Shown: positions 52,986-61,942, counted from the first letter of the stretch. The stretch is DNA of 64,000 nt from JAFECT01 sp963838235 (GCA_963838235.1 CAWIQJ010000006.1:248001-312000), one strand, 5' to 3'. The notes: generated from the letters alone by a model not told the origin. Program-made: numbers and translations.

Positions 52986-53869
52986 GCGCACAGCTCGCGC
53001 TCGGCACGGATCTTCTCGACACCCCCGGCGCCTTTGCGGCCCCGGGCCGCGTGAGCGAATCGGCCTTGAGCGCCGTGCTCGAAGCGGCCGCCGACGCGAA
53101 CATCGGTTTCATCGACACCCAGCCCGGCGATGGCGACGTCGAGCGTACGCTCGGCTGCTGCTGGCCGTTCCCCAGCCCGTTCCAGGTCACCCTCAAGACC
53201 CTGCCGCTGGAAGGCCAGAGCGTCGAACGCGTCGAGGCGCGCGCGCGCCGCTCGCTCGACCTGATGGGCCTGGCCCGCGGCTATGCGGTGCTGGTGAGAG
53301 ATGCTGCCGACCTGCTCGGCCGCGACGGCCACGCCCTGTGGACGCGGCTGCAGGCCATGAAGCACGAAGGCGTGGTGCAGAAGGTCGGCGTGGTCCTGGG
53401 AATGGACGACGAGCCGGTGCACCTGGCGCGGCGCTTCCGCCCCGACCTGATCCAGATCAACGGCTCGCTGCTCGACCAGCGGCCCGACGAGAGTGGCGTG
53501 CTGCATGCCTTCCAGGACCTGGGCGCAGAGGTGTGGCTGCGTTCGGTGTTCCTGGAGGGTCTGCTGTTCATGCCGCGCGAGGACCTGCCCGCAGCCCTGG
53601 CCGACGCGGGCCCGCGCCTGTCGCGCATCCGCCGCTCCTTAGCCGAGGCGGGCGCCGATCCGATGCAGGCGGCGCTGGCCTATGCGCGCTCGCGGCCGGA
53701 AGTTTCCGCGACGATCATCAGCGTACGGACGGCGGCGGAGCTGAAAGCTCTCGCCGCCGCCGCGTCGACGCCGCAACCGAGCCTCGACTGGCCGCAATTC
53801 GCGCTCGATCACGCGATCGCGCTGGATCCACGCCGCTGGAACGCGGCTGGCTACGGCGCCGCCGCGTGA
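52982..53869 (+). CDS. Aldo/keto-reductase-like protein with altered active site
   Basis: 295 residues from the GTG at 52982, which overlaps the previous stop (GTGA); the longer upstream frame is antisense-like and rejected. AKR barrel elements are visible: IGFIDTQPGDGDVERTLGCC, VTLKTLPLEGQSVERVEARA, GVVQKVGVVLGMDDEPVHLA, LIQINGSLLDQRPDESGVLH and RPEVSATIISVRTAAELKAL. In active AKRs the first block is DTA..YG.SE; here the Tyr position holds Asp. The catalytic His region reads YAVLVRDAADLLG without His. Lys in VTLKT is kept. It may be a structural partner of the upstream protein. Confidence 0.7.
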   Translation: MSAQLALGTDLLDTPGAFAAPGRVSESALSAVLEAAADANIGFIDTQPGDGDVERTLGCCWPFPSPFQVTLKTLPLEGQSVERVEARARRSLDLMGLARGYAVLVRDAADLLGRDGHALWTRLQAMKHEGVVQKVGVVLGMDDEPVHLARRFRPDLIQINGSLLDQRPDESGVLHAFQDLGAEVWLRSVFLEGLLFMPREDLPAALADAGPRLSRIRRSLAEAGADPMQAALAYARSRPEVSATIISVRTAAELKALAAAASTPQPSLDWPQFALDHAIALDPRRWNAAGYGAAA

Positions 53870-53895
53870 GCGCGGCAGCGGCACGCTTCAACGTC

Positions 53896-54028
53896 GCGCT
53901 TGCTGGATCCTCGCCGCCGCGCGGCTGACCGCCGCACGACGCCAAGGATGACGATTCCATTTGGTGTTGTTCGTCATCCTTGATCGCGGGGAGCGTCAGC
54001 TCGCCGTGATCGAGGACCCAGCAGGCGC
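53896..54028. repeat. 133-bp hairpin repeat, copy 2
   Basis: Same ends as copy 1 (GCGCTTGCTGGATCCTCG and its inverse CGAGGACCCAGCAGGCGC), inner pair CCAAGGATGACGA ... TCGTCATCCTTG. It lies between the AKR-like gene and the convergent BtuB-type gene and occupies most of that interval. Confidence 0.9.
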
Positions 54029-54055
54029 TCACCTGAAAGCTTGCGCCGAGCGAGA

Positions 54056-55987
54056 TCAAAGTCCGTCGAACTTCAACCTCACACCCACAAACGCGCCGAT
54101 CCCCGGCTGCAGGAAGCCGACCGGGTCCTGGTAGCGCCGGTCGAGCAGGTTATCGATGCGACCGTAAATCACCGTATTTACGGTCGTCCGGTATTCCGCC
54201 GCGAGGTTGAAGGTCGCGAAGGGATCGGCGTTCAGGCGGGTGATCGAGAAGCTGCGGTTCGCATCCACCCACGACCCGACATAGAGCGCCGTGGCGCTGA
54301 GGGTCAGCCGGTCGGTCGCGCGCCAGGTCGCCGTGCTGCTCACCTTGTTCTTCGGCCGCCGGATCAGTTCGAGGTCGGTCTCAGCATCCTTGGCGATGGT
54401 CCAGCTGTAGTCGGCGCGAAGGTCGAGGCGATCGGTGACCTTGGCCGAGACGAAGGACTCGATCCCGTAAGTCACCGCCTTGTCGACATTGCCGAGGCTG
54501 GAGGTGAACGTCACCGGATCGAACGTGCTGTCGATCAAATCCCTTATGTCATTGTGGTACCACGTGACGCCGACGCGATAGCGGTCGGCAGCGAGCGGCT
54601 GCTCCACCCCCAGGTCGTAGCCGAAGCTGCGTTCGGGCTTCAGGTTCGGGTTGGCGAAGAAATCGAAGGCCGGGAAGCTGACGAACAGGTCCGTGAGCGT
54701 CGGGGCGGCGAAGGCCGTGCCGGCGGTGGCGTTCAGCTTGGTCCCGGTCGAAGCCACCGTATAGGTCGCCCCCACATGCCAGGTCGGCGCGCCGCCTTCG
54801 CGCGCATAGTCGTCGAAGCGGACGCTGGCCGCCGTGGCCAGGCCCGGCAGCGGGGTCGACTGCAGCTCGGCAAAGCCCCAGCCGTCGTTGTCGTGGGCCG
54901 GGACGCCCGCGTTCTGCAGCCGGTCGTCCTTGTCGCCGAGGCCCAGGACCAGGGTTTCGCCGGCCGCCAGGCTGATCGTCCCCTGCCAGTCGGCGCCTGC
55001 CCGCGCGCCGTCGGAGATCACCGGCGCCGGGGGGCCGAAGCCGGTGTCCGGGTCCTGCTCATGGGTGCGGTACCCGGTGTAGTCGACGCCGAGCACGCTG
55101 GTCATGCGGCCATCGAGCAACGACTGCTGGGCCTCCGCCCGGGTGAACAGCTCGCCCCGGTCCTGCACGCTCTGGACGGCGTCCGGCACGCTGGGGAACA
55201 GGTTCTCGTTGTCGCCGGTGAAGCGCAGGATCGCGCGGGTGTAGCGGACGGTGAGGTTGAGCTTCAGATCGTCCGACAGGGCGGCGCTGAACCGCCCCGA
55301 GGCGGTGAGGTTGTCGTAGGCGTCGCCGATCGCCTTCTGGCCGGGCGGCAGCAGATCGGTGGGTGTCACCGGCGTGTCGTCGGAGCGATAATGTTCGACG
55401 TCCAGCGCATAGCCGACGTGATCGACTTCGCCGTTGGCCGCGAGCCGTTGGTTGAAGGTTCCGAACGAGCCGCCCTCAAGCGACGCGCTAACTGCCGGCG
55501 GACCGCCGGGCGCGGTGGTGATGATGTTGATCACGCCGCCGATGGCTTGCGAGCCGTAGAGGCTCGAGCCCGGCCCGCGCAGCACTTCGATGCGCGACAC
55601 GTCGCCGAGCAGGGTCTGGCCGAAGTCGAAGCCGCTGGGGATCGAGGGATCGCTGACATCGATGCCGTCGATCAGCACCAGCACATGGTTGGAGTTGGTC
55701 CCGCGCACGAACAATGAGGTCTGTTCACCCGGACCGCCGGTGCTGACCGTGTTCACACCCGGCACCGTCGCCAGCGCGTCGGGCAGGTCCTCGAGTTGTT
55801 GCTGGGCGATGGTCTTGGAGTCGATCACGGTGATGGAATTGGCCACCTGTTGCACCGGCGTGGGCGTGCGGGTGGCGGTGACCACGACTTCGGACACCTT
55901 GGTGTCCGAGTCTGTGTCGGCGAAAGCGATCGAAGCGGCGAGCGCGAAGGCGCCGGCCGAGAGGCTGGAAAGAAGGGCGTGTTTCAC
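54056..55987 (-). CDS. btuB: BtuB-type vitamin B12 TonB-dependent receptor
   Basis: 644 residues from a GTG at 55987 (VKHALLSSLSAGAFALAASI), with signal peptide and GGAGA about 10 nt upstream. The plug begins SEVVVTATRTPTPVQQVANS and includes LFVRGTNSNHVLVLIDGIDV, VSRIEVLRGPGSSLYGSQAI and GGVINIITTAPGG. The barrel ends in GAFVGVRLKFDGL. Its mRNA leader is a cobalamin riboswitch (56139-56345), which makes cobalamin or a corrinoid the likely cargo. The BtuCDF transporter is not in the window. Confidence 0.92.
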   Translation of the reverse strand: MKHALLSSLSAGAFALAASIAFADTDSDTKVSEVVVTATRTPTPVQQVANSITVIDSKTIAQQQLEDLPDALATVPGVNTVSTGGPGEQTSLFVRGTNSNHVLVLIDGIDVSDPSIPSGFDFGQTLLGDVSRIEVLRGPGSSLYGSQAIGGVINIITTAPGGPPAVSASLEGGSFGTFNQRLAANGEVDHVGYALDVEHYRSDDTPVTPTDLLPPGQKAIGDAYDNLTASGRFSAALSDDLKLNLTVRYTRAILRFTGDNENLFPSVPDAVQSVQDRGELFTRAEAQQSLLDGRMTSVLGVDYTGYRTHEQDPDTGFGPPAPVISDGARAGADWQGTISLAAGETLVLGLGDKDDRLQNAGVPAHDNDGWGFAELQSTPLPGLATAASVRFDDYAREGGAPTWHVGATYTVASTGTKLNATAGTAFAAPTLTDLFVSFPAFDFFANPNLKPERSFGYDLGVEQPLAADRYRVGVTWYHNDIRDLIDSTFDPVTFTSSLGNVDKAVTYGIESFVSAKVTDRLDLRADYSWTIAKDAETDLELIRRPKNKVSSTATWRATDRLTLSATALYVGSWVDANRSFSITRLNADPFATFNLAAEYRTTVNTVIYGRIDNLLDRRYQDPVGFLQPGIGAFVGVRLKFDGL

Positions 55988-56138
55988 TGTGAAAGTCTCC
56001 GTCAGGCCCGGGTCCGGCGCGGACCAGGGCGGCTGCAGCGCAACCGGTCGTCCGTACAAAGACGGATTGCGCCGACCGGCGTGTCGCTGCGACGGAAGTC
56101 CCGCGCCTTCGGTCTGAACCCGGACCAAGGACGAGCGA

Positions 56139-56345
56139 CGGCGGCGGCAGGTCTCCTGACTTGCGGGTCCTGAGCCCTCGCCCTCGCCTTCCCGGTTTCC
56201 CAGTGGCGCCGCCAGAGGCCGAAGCTTCTGCCGGACGGACGCGGACCTCGCCGCTCACAGTTGCGGGCACAGCCGCGGATTTGGGGCAGGCCCCTCACCG
56301 CGTTCCCTCTTAGCCCCTCGCGGGGGCCACCGAGGCGGATCATGC
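56139..56345 (-). ncRNA. Cobalamin riboswitch
   Basis: On the minus strand the region reads GGGAACGCGGTG ... GCGGCTGTGCCCGCAACTGT ... GCCACTGGGAAACCGGGAAG ... GACCCGCAAGTCAGGAGACC-TGCC: the consensus elements of the AdoCbl riboswitch, with the B12 box AGTCAGGAGACCTGCC at 56146-56161. It lies about 150 nt upstream of the btuB start, so high cobalamin should switch btuB off. The rest of 55988-56483 is btuB leader and the short divergent leader of nadE. Confidence 0.95.
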
Positions 56346-56483
56346 TCAGCTGCGCCCGGCGGGGCAAGGCTTTGCCGCAAAAGTCGCCGGTAACCGGACG
56401 TAACCCTCTGTGCGGTAAGGAAAGCTGGCGAAACGGCCTTGGCGGTCGTACATCAGCGGCGGCAAAGGCGGACCCGGACGGCC

Positions 56484-58535
56484 GTGATCCCTTCCCAGTT
56501 CTTTTCCCACCAGAAGCAGGGCTTCGTGCGCGCCGCGGCGTGCACGCCGCGCGTCCATGTGGGCGACCCCGCGGCCAACCTTGCCGAGACCCTGACGCTC
56601 GCCCGCGAGGGCGACGCCAAAGGCTGCGACCTGATGGTGTTCCCGGAGCTGGGACTCAGCGCCTATGCGCTCGACGACCTGTTCGGCCAGGACGCCCTGC
56701 TCGACCGGGTCGAGGCGGCGATCGGCGAACTCACCGAGGCCAGCGCGACCCTGCGGCCGGCGCTGATCGTGGGCGCGCCGATCCGGCGCAACGGTCGGCT
56801 CTACAACTGCGCGGTGGTGATCCATCGCGGCCGCATTCTGGGCGTGGTTCCCAAGACCTTCCTGCCGAACTATCGCGAGTATTACGAGAAGCGCTGGTTC
56901 GCCTCGTCCATGGGAACCGCCAACCTCGTCATGCAGCTCGCCGGACGCGAGACGCCGTTCGGCGCCGACCTGGTGTTCGCAGCAACCGACCTTCCCGACT
57001 TCGTTTTCCACGCGGAGATCTGCGAGGACTTCTGGTCGCTGGTGCCGCCGTCCACGCGCGGCGCGCTCGCCGGCGCGCTGATCCTCTGCAACCTGTCGGC
57101 CTCGAACGTCGTGATCGGCAAGGCCGAAGAGCGCGCCTTGCTGTGTGCGTCGCATTCGATCCGCGCCTGCGCCGCCTATGTGTTCGCCGCCTCCGGGCCC
57201 GGAGAATCCACCACCGATCTCGCCTGGGACGGGCAGGCCCTGATCTACGAGTACGGCGAGCAATTGGCGCAAAGCGAACGCTTCCCGCTGGCGTCACAGA
57301 TGACTGTCGCCGACATCGACGTGGAGCGTCTGCGGCTCGAACGCCAGCGCATGGGCAGCTTCAACGACGTCGCGCTCGCCGTCGGTCATCCGGAACAGTC
57401 CACCCGCCGTATCGCCTTCGAGGCGCAACCCGACTTCGCCGACCGCGGCCTGGTGCGCCACGTGCCGCGCTTCCCCTTCGTTCCCGACGATCCCGCGCGG
57501 CTCGACCGCGACTGCTACGAGGCCTTCAACATCCAGGTGCAGGGCCTGTCGACGCGGCTGCAGTCGACCGGACTGGAGCGTGTGGTGATCGGCGTGTCCG
57601 GCGGCCTCGATTCGACCCACGCCTTGCTGGTCGCCTGCCGCGCCTTCGACCTGCTCGGCCTGCCGCGCGCGAACATTCTCGGTTTCACCCTGCCGGGTTT
57701 CGCCACCTCGACCACGACCAAGACCAACGCACTCGCCCTGATGGCGGCGCTCGGTGTCACCGCCGAGGAGATCGATATCCGACCTGCGGCGACCCTGTTG
57801 CTGAAGGACATCGGCCATCCCGCGGGCGACGGCAAACCGGTTTACGACGTGACCTACGAGAACGTGCAGGCGGGCCTGCGCACCGACTATCTGTTCCGCC
57901 TCGCCAACCAGCGCTCAGCCCTCGTGGTCGGCACCGGCGATCTGTCCGAACTGGCCCTGGGCTGGATGACCTACGGCGTCGGCGATCAGATGAGCCACTA
58001 TGCGGTCAACGCCTCGGTGGCCAAGACCCTGATCCAGCACCTGATCCGCTGGGTCGCCGAGGGAGAGCTGCTGAAGCCGGCCACGCGCAAGGTGCTGCAC
58101 GACATCCTCGCCACCGAAATCTCTCCCGAGCTGGTCCCCGCGGGCGCCGACGGCGCGATCCAGTCGACCCAGTCGGTGGTCGGCCCCTACGACCTGCACG
58201 ACTTCAGCGTCTACTACATCACCCGCTTCGGCCTGCGCCCGTCCAAGGTCGCGTTCCTGGCCTGGCACGCGTGGCGTGATGCTGACACAGGCGCCTGGCC
58301 GCCGAACTTCCCCGATGCGTCGCGCCACGCCTACGACCTCGCCGAGATCAAACACTGGCTCGCGGTGTTCCTGAAGCGCTTCTTCCAGACAAGCCAATTC
58401 AAGCGCAGCGCCATGCCCAACGCGCCGAAGGTCACCTCCGGCGGATCGCTCTCCCCCCGCGGCGACTGGCGCGCGCCGTCGGACGGCAATGCGCGCGTGT
58501 GGCTGTATGAGTTGGAAGCGAACGTGCCGGATTAG
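56484..58535 (+). CDS. nadE: Glutamine-dependent NAD+ synthetase
   Basis: 683 residues from a GTG at 56484 (VIPSQFFSHQKQGFVRAA); alternative in-frame starts upstream to 56439 have no better support. The N-terminal nitrilase-type glutaminase domain (about 10-280) carries Glu in MVFPELGLSAYALDDL, Lys in VPKTFLPNYREYYEKRW and Cys in FHAEICEDFW. The C-terminal synthetase has the ATP-pyrophosphatase loop GVSGGLDSTHALL and NLS-like SELALGWMTYGVGDQMSHYA. Makes NAD from deamido-NAD with glutamine as nitrogen source. Followed by hairpin repeat copy 3. Confidence 0.94.
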   Translation: MIPSQFFSHQKQGFVRAAACTPRVHVGDPAANLAETLTLAREGDAKGCDLMVFPELGLSAYALDDLFGQDALLDRVEAAIGELTEASATLRPALIVGAPIRRNGRLYNCAVVIHRGRILGVVPKTFLPNYREYYEKRWFASSMGTANLVMQLAGRETPFGADLVFAATDLPDFVFHAEICEDFWSLVPPSTRGALAGALILCNLSASNVVIGKAEERALLCASHSIRACAAYVFAASGPGESTTDLAWDGQALIYEYGEQLAQSERFPLASQMTVADIDVERLRLERQRMGSFNDVALAVGHPEQSTRRIAFEAQPDFADRGLVRHVPRFPFVPDDPARLDRDCYEAFNIQVQGLSTRLQSTGLERVVIGVSGGLDSTHALLVACRAFDLLGLPRANILGFTLPGFATSTTTKTNALALMAALGVTAEEIDIRPAATLLLKDIGHPAGDGKPVYDVTYENVQAGLRTDYLFRLANQRSALVVGTGDLSELALGWMTYGVGDQMSHYAVNASVAKTLIQHLIRWVAEGELLKPATRKVLHDILATEISPELVPAGADGAIQSTQSVVGPYDLHDFSVYYITRFGLRPSKVAFLAWHAWRDADTGAWPPNFPDASRHAYDLAEIKHWLAVFLKRFFQTSQFKRSAMPNAPKVTSGGSLSPRGDWRAPSDGNARVWLYELEANVPD

Positions 58536-58558
58536 GCGTAGCGACGCGCCGCAACGTT

Positions 58559-58691
58559 GCGCTTGCTGGGCCCTCGTCGTCGCGCGGCTGAGCGCCGCGC
58601 AACGCCAAGGATGACGCCAACTTTAAAATGATTTCGTCATCCTTGGCGGGGAGGAGCGTCAGCTCCGAGCCGCCGAGGACCCAGCAAGCGC
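58559..58691. repeat. 133-bp hairpin repeat, copy 3
   Basis: Ends GCGCTTGCTGGGCCCTCG and CGAGGACCCAGCAAGCGC, inner pair CCAAGGATGACG ... CGTCATCCTTGG. It lies 23 bp after nadE and 22 bp before the convergent purC stop. Confidence 0.9.
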
Positions 58692-58713
58692 CGCCGCCAA
58701 CACAGCGTGCGCG

Positions 58714-59684
58714 CTAGAAGAAGGACGCGAGGTTCCGTCGTATCCGCGCGAGCGGCGGTTCGGACAGGTCCGGGAAGACGAAGCCCACCCCCGTTATGGC
58801 CTCATAGGCCTGGATGTAGACGGCGGCTGCGTCGCCGATGACGTCCGGCGGAATGGTCGGGATCGGGTCTTTGTACGGATCGCAGCGCGCGATCACCCAG
58901 CGACGGATGTAGTCCTTGTCGAAGCTCGCCGGCGCCTCACCCGCGGCGAACCGCGCGGCGTAGGTCTCCGCGTTCCAGTAGCGGCTCAGTCCGGCGTGTG
59001 GATTTCGTCCGCCAGGACGATGCGGCCGTCGCCGTCCACGCCAAACTCGTATTTGGTGTCGGCCAGGATCAGGCCTTGCTTCGCGGCGAGCGTCTGACCG
59101 CGAGCGAAGAGCGCAAGCGCGACCTCGCTGATTTCGTGCCACTGCACCGGCGTCAGCAGACTTTGCCGTAAAATCTCCCCGGCGGTGATGGGCTCGTCGT
59201 GGCCGCCATGATCGGCCTTGGTCGTCGGCGTGATGATCGCCTCGGGCAAGCGCTGGTTGGGACGCAGACCGTCGGGGAATCGAAAGCCGTAGATCTCCCG
59301 TTCCCCGGCCTGGTAGTGCGTCAGGAGCGAGGTTGACGTGGTTCCCGCGAGATAGGCCCGCACCACGATCTCGACCGGCAACATGTCGAGCCTGCGGCCG
59401 ACCAGGATGTTGGGGTCCGGGTAGGCGATGACGTGGTTCGGACAGATGTCCTGGGTCTTTTCGAACCAGAAGCGCGCAATCTGGGTGAGCACCTGTCCCT
59501 TGAACGGGATCGCGCCCAGCGATCGGTCAAAGGCGCTGACGCGGTCGGTGGCGATCAGAATGCGCCGCCCGTCCGGCAGGTCGTAGTTGTCCCGCACCTT
59601 TCCGACATAGTGTCCGGGCAGTTCCGCAATCGTCGCCTCGGCCAGAACGTGATCGAGGTTCGCCTTGAGCGTTTCGGTGTCCAT
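58714..59684 (-). CDS. purC: SAICAR synthetase, one frameshift near its 3' end
   Basis: Ligates aspartate to CAIR in purine synthesis. It starts at the ATG at 59684 (MDTETLKANLDHVLAEATIA). Conserved: HYVGKVRDNYDLPDGRRILI, FDRSLGAIPFKGQVLTQIA, PVEIVVRAYLAGTTSTSLL, GLILADTKYEFGVDGDGRIV and LADEIHTPD. There the frame stops (TGA at 58986-58988), but the expected continuation SSRYWNAETYAARFAAGEAP, ending in ARIRRNLASFF at 58714, is one base out of register. A single lost base (CTGAGC for CTCGAGC) would restore it. Without the tail the enzyme would lack its C-terminal helices, so I think this is a sequence error. Coupled to the FKBP gene (TGATG). Confidence 0.85.
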
Positions 59685-60136
59685 CAGTGCGGCGCTGGCG
59701 CGATGACGGCGAGAAGCTGGATGCGGAACTCGAGGTCGGCGCCGCCGGGGATCGGTCCGTGGCCCGGGTCGCCATAGGCGAACTCGGCGGGCACGAACAC
59801 GCGCCACTCGTCGCCCGGGCGCATCAGGGGCACGACCACCTGCCAGGCGGGGATCAGGTCGGTTAGTCGAAATATCGAGGGTTGGCCCTTGGCGTACGAG
59901 GATTCGATCGGCGTGCCGTCCTTCAATTTCACCTCATAGTTCACCTGGACCGTGTCGTTGCGCGTCGGATGCGGTCCTGTGGGATTGCCGTACCTCAGCA
60001 CCTGGTAGCGGATCACCGGCAGGCTGTGCATGGCCGGTTCGGCGGCGGGCGCCGCGGTCTGGGCGAACCCCGCGCCGGCGACGGACGTGGCCAGGGCGAA
60101 CACGCCCGCGGCAAGGATCAGGCGAAGGTGCGGCAT
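59684..60136 (-). CDS. Exported FKBP-type peptidyl-prolyl isomerase
   Basis: 150 residues from the ATG at 60136, with signal peptide MPHLRLILAAGVFALATSVAGAGFAQ. FKBP signature: DTVQVNYEVKLKDGTPIESS, QPSIFRLTDLIPAWQVVVPL, RPGDEWRVFVPAEFAYGDPG and IPGGADLEFRIQLLAVIAP. Single domain in the periplasm, helping outer-membrane or secreted protein folding. The gene shares one base with the purC start (TGATG), an unusual functional pairing that suggests simple co-transcription. Confidence 0.9.
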   Translation of the reverse strand: MPHLRLILAAGVFALATSVAGAGFAQTAAPAAEPAMHSLPVIRYQVLRYGNPTGPHPTRNDTVQVNYEVKLKDGTPIESSYAKGQPSIFRLTDLIPAWQVVVPLMRPGDEWRVFVPAEFAYGDPGHGPIPGGADLEFRIQLLAVIAPAPH

Positions 60137-60263
60137 GGGCAGTCTCCCTCTTTCTTGCCCGCGAGGCTGAGGGATCGGCGCCGCGATCGCAAGTCTTACT
60201 CGCCTCGCATAGCCGGCGCTGCGGAAGCGGGGACACACGAATGCGCGTGTCCCCGCCCTCAGG

Positions 60264-60749
60264 TCACTGTTTCAGTTTGGTGTGCGATTGGGTGAAGCGG
60301 GCTTCGTCGGCGGGGACCAGGCGGAAGCCGCCGGTGATCAGGCCGATGCGCAGCTGCTGTTCGACGTAATAGGTCTCACCGGGTTCGACTTCCAGGCGCA
60401 AGCGGTCGTCGGCCTTGTTCACCGCCATCGGGCCGGTGATGTTGTAGTCGTGGATGCCGGCTTCGATATCGACGGCGAAGGCGGCGCCGTTCGACAGGTC
60501 GCCGATGACCGGCGAGTCCTTGTGTTGCTTGCCGTCATCTCCGGTCTCGACAACGTGGTAGGTGTAGAACGCGCCTGAGAGGCGGCTCGGCCGGAAGAAG
60601 ATGATATGGCCCTTGCCCGCGGCGCCCGCCGGAGCGGCCTGCGCCGCCGGAGCGCTTTGCGGACTGGGCTGAGCATCCTGCGCGAAGGCGGTCGAGCCGA
60701 GCGCCAGAACGGCGGCGGCGCCCGCCGCCAGAACCATAAGTTTTTTCAT
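60264..60749 (-). CDS. DUF2846-like secreted protein
   Basis: 161 residues from the ATG at 60749, with signal peptide KLMVLAAGAAAVLALGSTAFA and a Pro/Gln/Ala linker. The domain KGHIIFFRPSRLSGAFYTYH, VIGDLSNGAAFAVDIEAGIH and VEPGETYYVEQQLRIGLITG matches the DUF2846 pattern (fxRp..l.g......v...g..vg.l..G.y....v.pG.h.......). Function unknown. It overlaps the upstream gene by ATGA, so the pair is one operon. Confidence 0.75.
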   Translation of the reverse strand: MKKLMVLAAGAAAVLALGSTAFAQDAQPSPQSAPAAQAAPAGAAGKGHIIFFRPSRLSGAFYTYHVVETGDDGKQHKDSPVIGDLSNGAAFAVDIEAGIHDYNITGPMAVNKADDRLRLEVEPGETYYVEQQLRIGLITGGFRLVPADEARFTQSHTKLKQ

Positions 60750-61321
60750 TGTGTTTTCCCCTCGGAATCCTTGGTTGGGTTGATGGGTAGATCGACGTCT
60801 TCGCCGAGTTTGACCGTGTAGCGGGCGCCGGCCGGAAGCACGATTTCACTGCCCTGGATGAACGGCGCGACGATCGAGACGTAAGGCACGTACATAACCG
60901 CGTTCGCCACGCCGACCAGGGGCTTGCCCGCGACCATCACGCTCATGCCATGAATGCGAACCGAGCGGCCGTTCAGGTCCAGGCGCCGGCTCGAGATGAT
61001 GAGCTTACCCGCCTTGCCGGCCATGCCGGTGTGCGCGGCGTCGATAACCTCGCCCTCGCCGAGAGCGCCGGCCGCAACGACGACAGCCCCGTCGCTGACG
61101 ATCGGCGACACGAGTCGGATCGCGAACTTGTCGCCCATGTGGCTTGTGGCGGAGCTCAGCGCGGCGACGAGCTCGACCTGGAGTTCGGTTCCGGCCGCCA
61201 GGTGCAGAGTCTTTTCGGGAGCGGGAGCGGGCGGCGCGACCATCGCCGCTGCCGGAGCCGGCGCAGCCGGAGCGGGCTCAACCTGCAGCAGCAGGCTCAG
61301 GCCAATGAGCATGGAAAGCAT
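60746..61321 (-). CDS. Secreted beta-rich protein of unknown function
   Basis: 191 residues from the ATG at 61321 (MLSMLIGLSLLLQVEPAPAA), chosen because GGGGGAAA lies about 8 nt upstream; an ATG at 61354 is possible. The signal peptide is followed by a Pro/Ala linker. The core TELQVELVAALSSATSHMGD, KFAIRLVSPIVSDGAVVVAA, GALGEGEVIDAAHTGMAGKA and LIISSRRLDLNGRSVRIHGM has the G-D-x-V...ipkGt..xGxV repeat style seen in several alphaproteobacterial exported proteins. No function assigned. Coupled to the DUF2846-like gene. Confidence 0.65.
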   Translation of the reverse strand: MLSMLIGLSLLLQVEPAPAAPAPAAAMVAPPAPAPEKTLHLAAGTELQVELVAALSSATSHMGDKFAIRLVSPIVSDGAVVVAAGALGEGEVIDAAHTGMAGKAGKLIISSRRLDLNGRSVRIHGMSVMVAGKPLVGVANAVMYVPYVSIVAPFIQGSEIVLPAGARYTVKLGEDVDLPINPTKDSEGKTQ

Positions 61322-61438
61322 GGAATATTTCCCCCAGAAGCTTTGCCTTAGCATGACCAGGGACTGCCCGCCAAGATTGTCCCTGGAGCCGCAAAGCGTG
61401 ACCAACGGCCGCAGTGAGCCGCTGCAACGCCTCATCCC

Positions 61439-61942
61439 TCACATCGCAAACGCCGCCACGAAAGCGTCGAGGTCGCCGCCGTGGAAGCGGGCGCCGGTGA
61501 CGTCGGCTCTACGGGCGGCTTCCATGTCGCTTGCCTTGTCGCCGATCAGGATCGAGCGCTCCGGATCTAGGTCGAGGTCGGCGATGGCGCGCAGAATCAT
61601 GCCGGGGTTGGGTTTGCGGTCCGGGTGGTCGGGGTGGCTGAATGCCGCGACCGTGGCGTCGGGCAGGTAGGGACAGGCGTAGATCGCGTCGATTTCGGCG
61701 CCTTCCGCCGCCAGCGCGTCACGCATCAGGGTGTGGAAAGCGTCCATCTGCGCGAGGGTGAACAGGCCGCGCGCCACGCCCGACTGGTTGGTCACCACCA
61801 CGATGCGAAAGCCCGCGTGACGCAGGCGGCGGATCGCGGCGGCGGCGCCGTCGATGAACACCAGATCTTCCGGCCGGTGCGGATAGCCTTTGTCGACGAT
61901 CAGCACGCCGTCGCGGTCGAGGAAGGCGGCTTTCGTCTTCAC
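61439..61942 (-). CDS. gmhB: HAD-IIIA phosphatase, GmhB-like (heptose-1,7-bisphosphate phosphatase type)
   Basis: 167 residues from the GTG at 61942 (VKTKAAFLDRDGVLIVDKGY), which overlaps the upstream epimerase stop (GTGA). The HAD nucleophile is in FLDRDGVLIV, motif II in VVVTNQSGVARGLFT, the Cys loop is ACPYLPDATVAAFSHPDHPD, and KPNPGM and GDKASDMEAARRA carry motifs III and IV. The zinc-loop Cys pattern of true GmhB is partial, so histidinol-phosphatase-like relatives are an alternative. Next to an AGE epimerase it may process a phosphorylated sugar for the envelope. Confidence 0.8.
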   Translation of the reverse strand: MKTKAAFLDRDGVLIVDKGYPHRPEDLVFIDGAAAAIRRLRHAGFRIVVVTNQSGVARGLFTLAQMDAFHTLMRDALAAEGAEIDAIYACPYLPDATVAAFSHPDHPDRKPNPGMILRAIADLDLDPERSILIGDKASDMEAARRADVTGARFHGGDLDAFVAAFAM

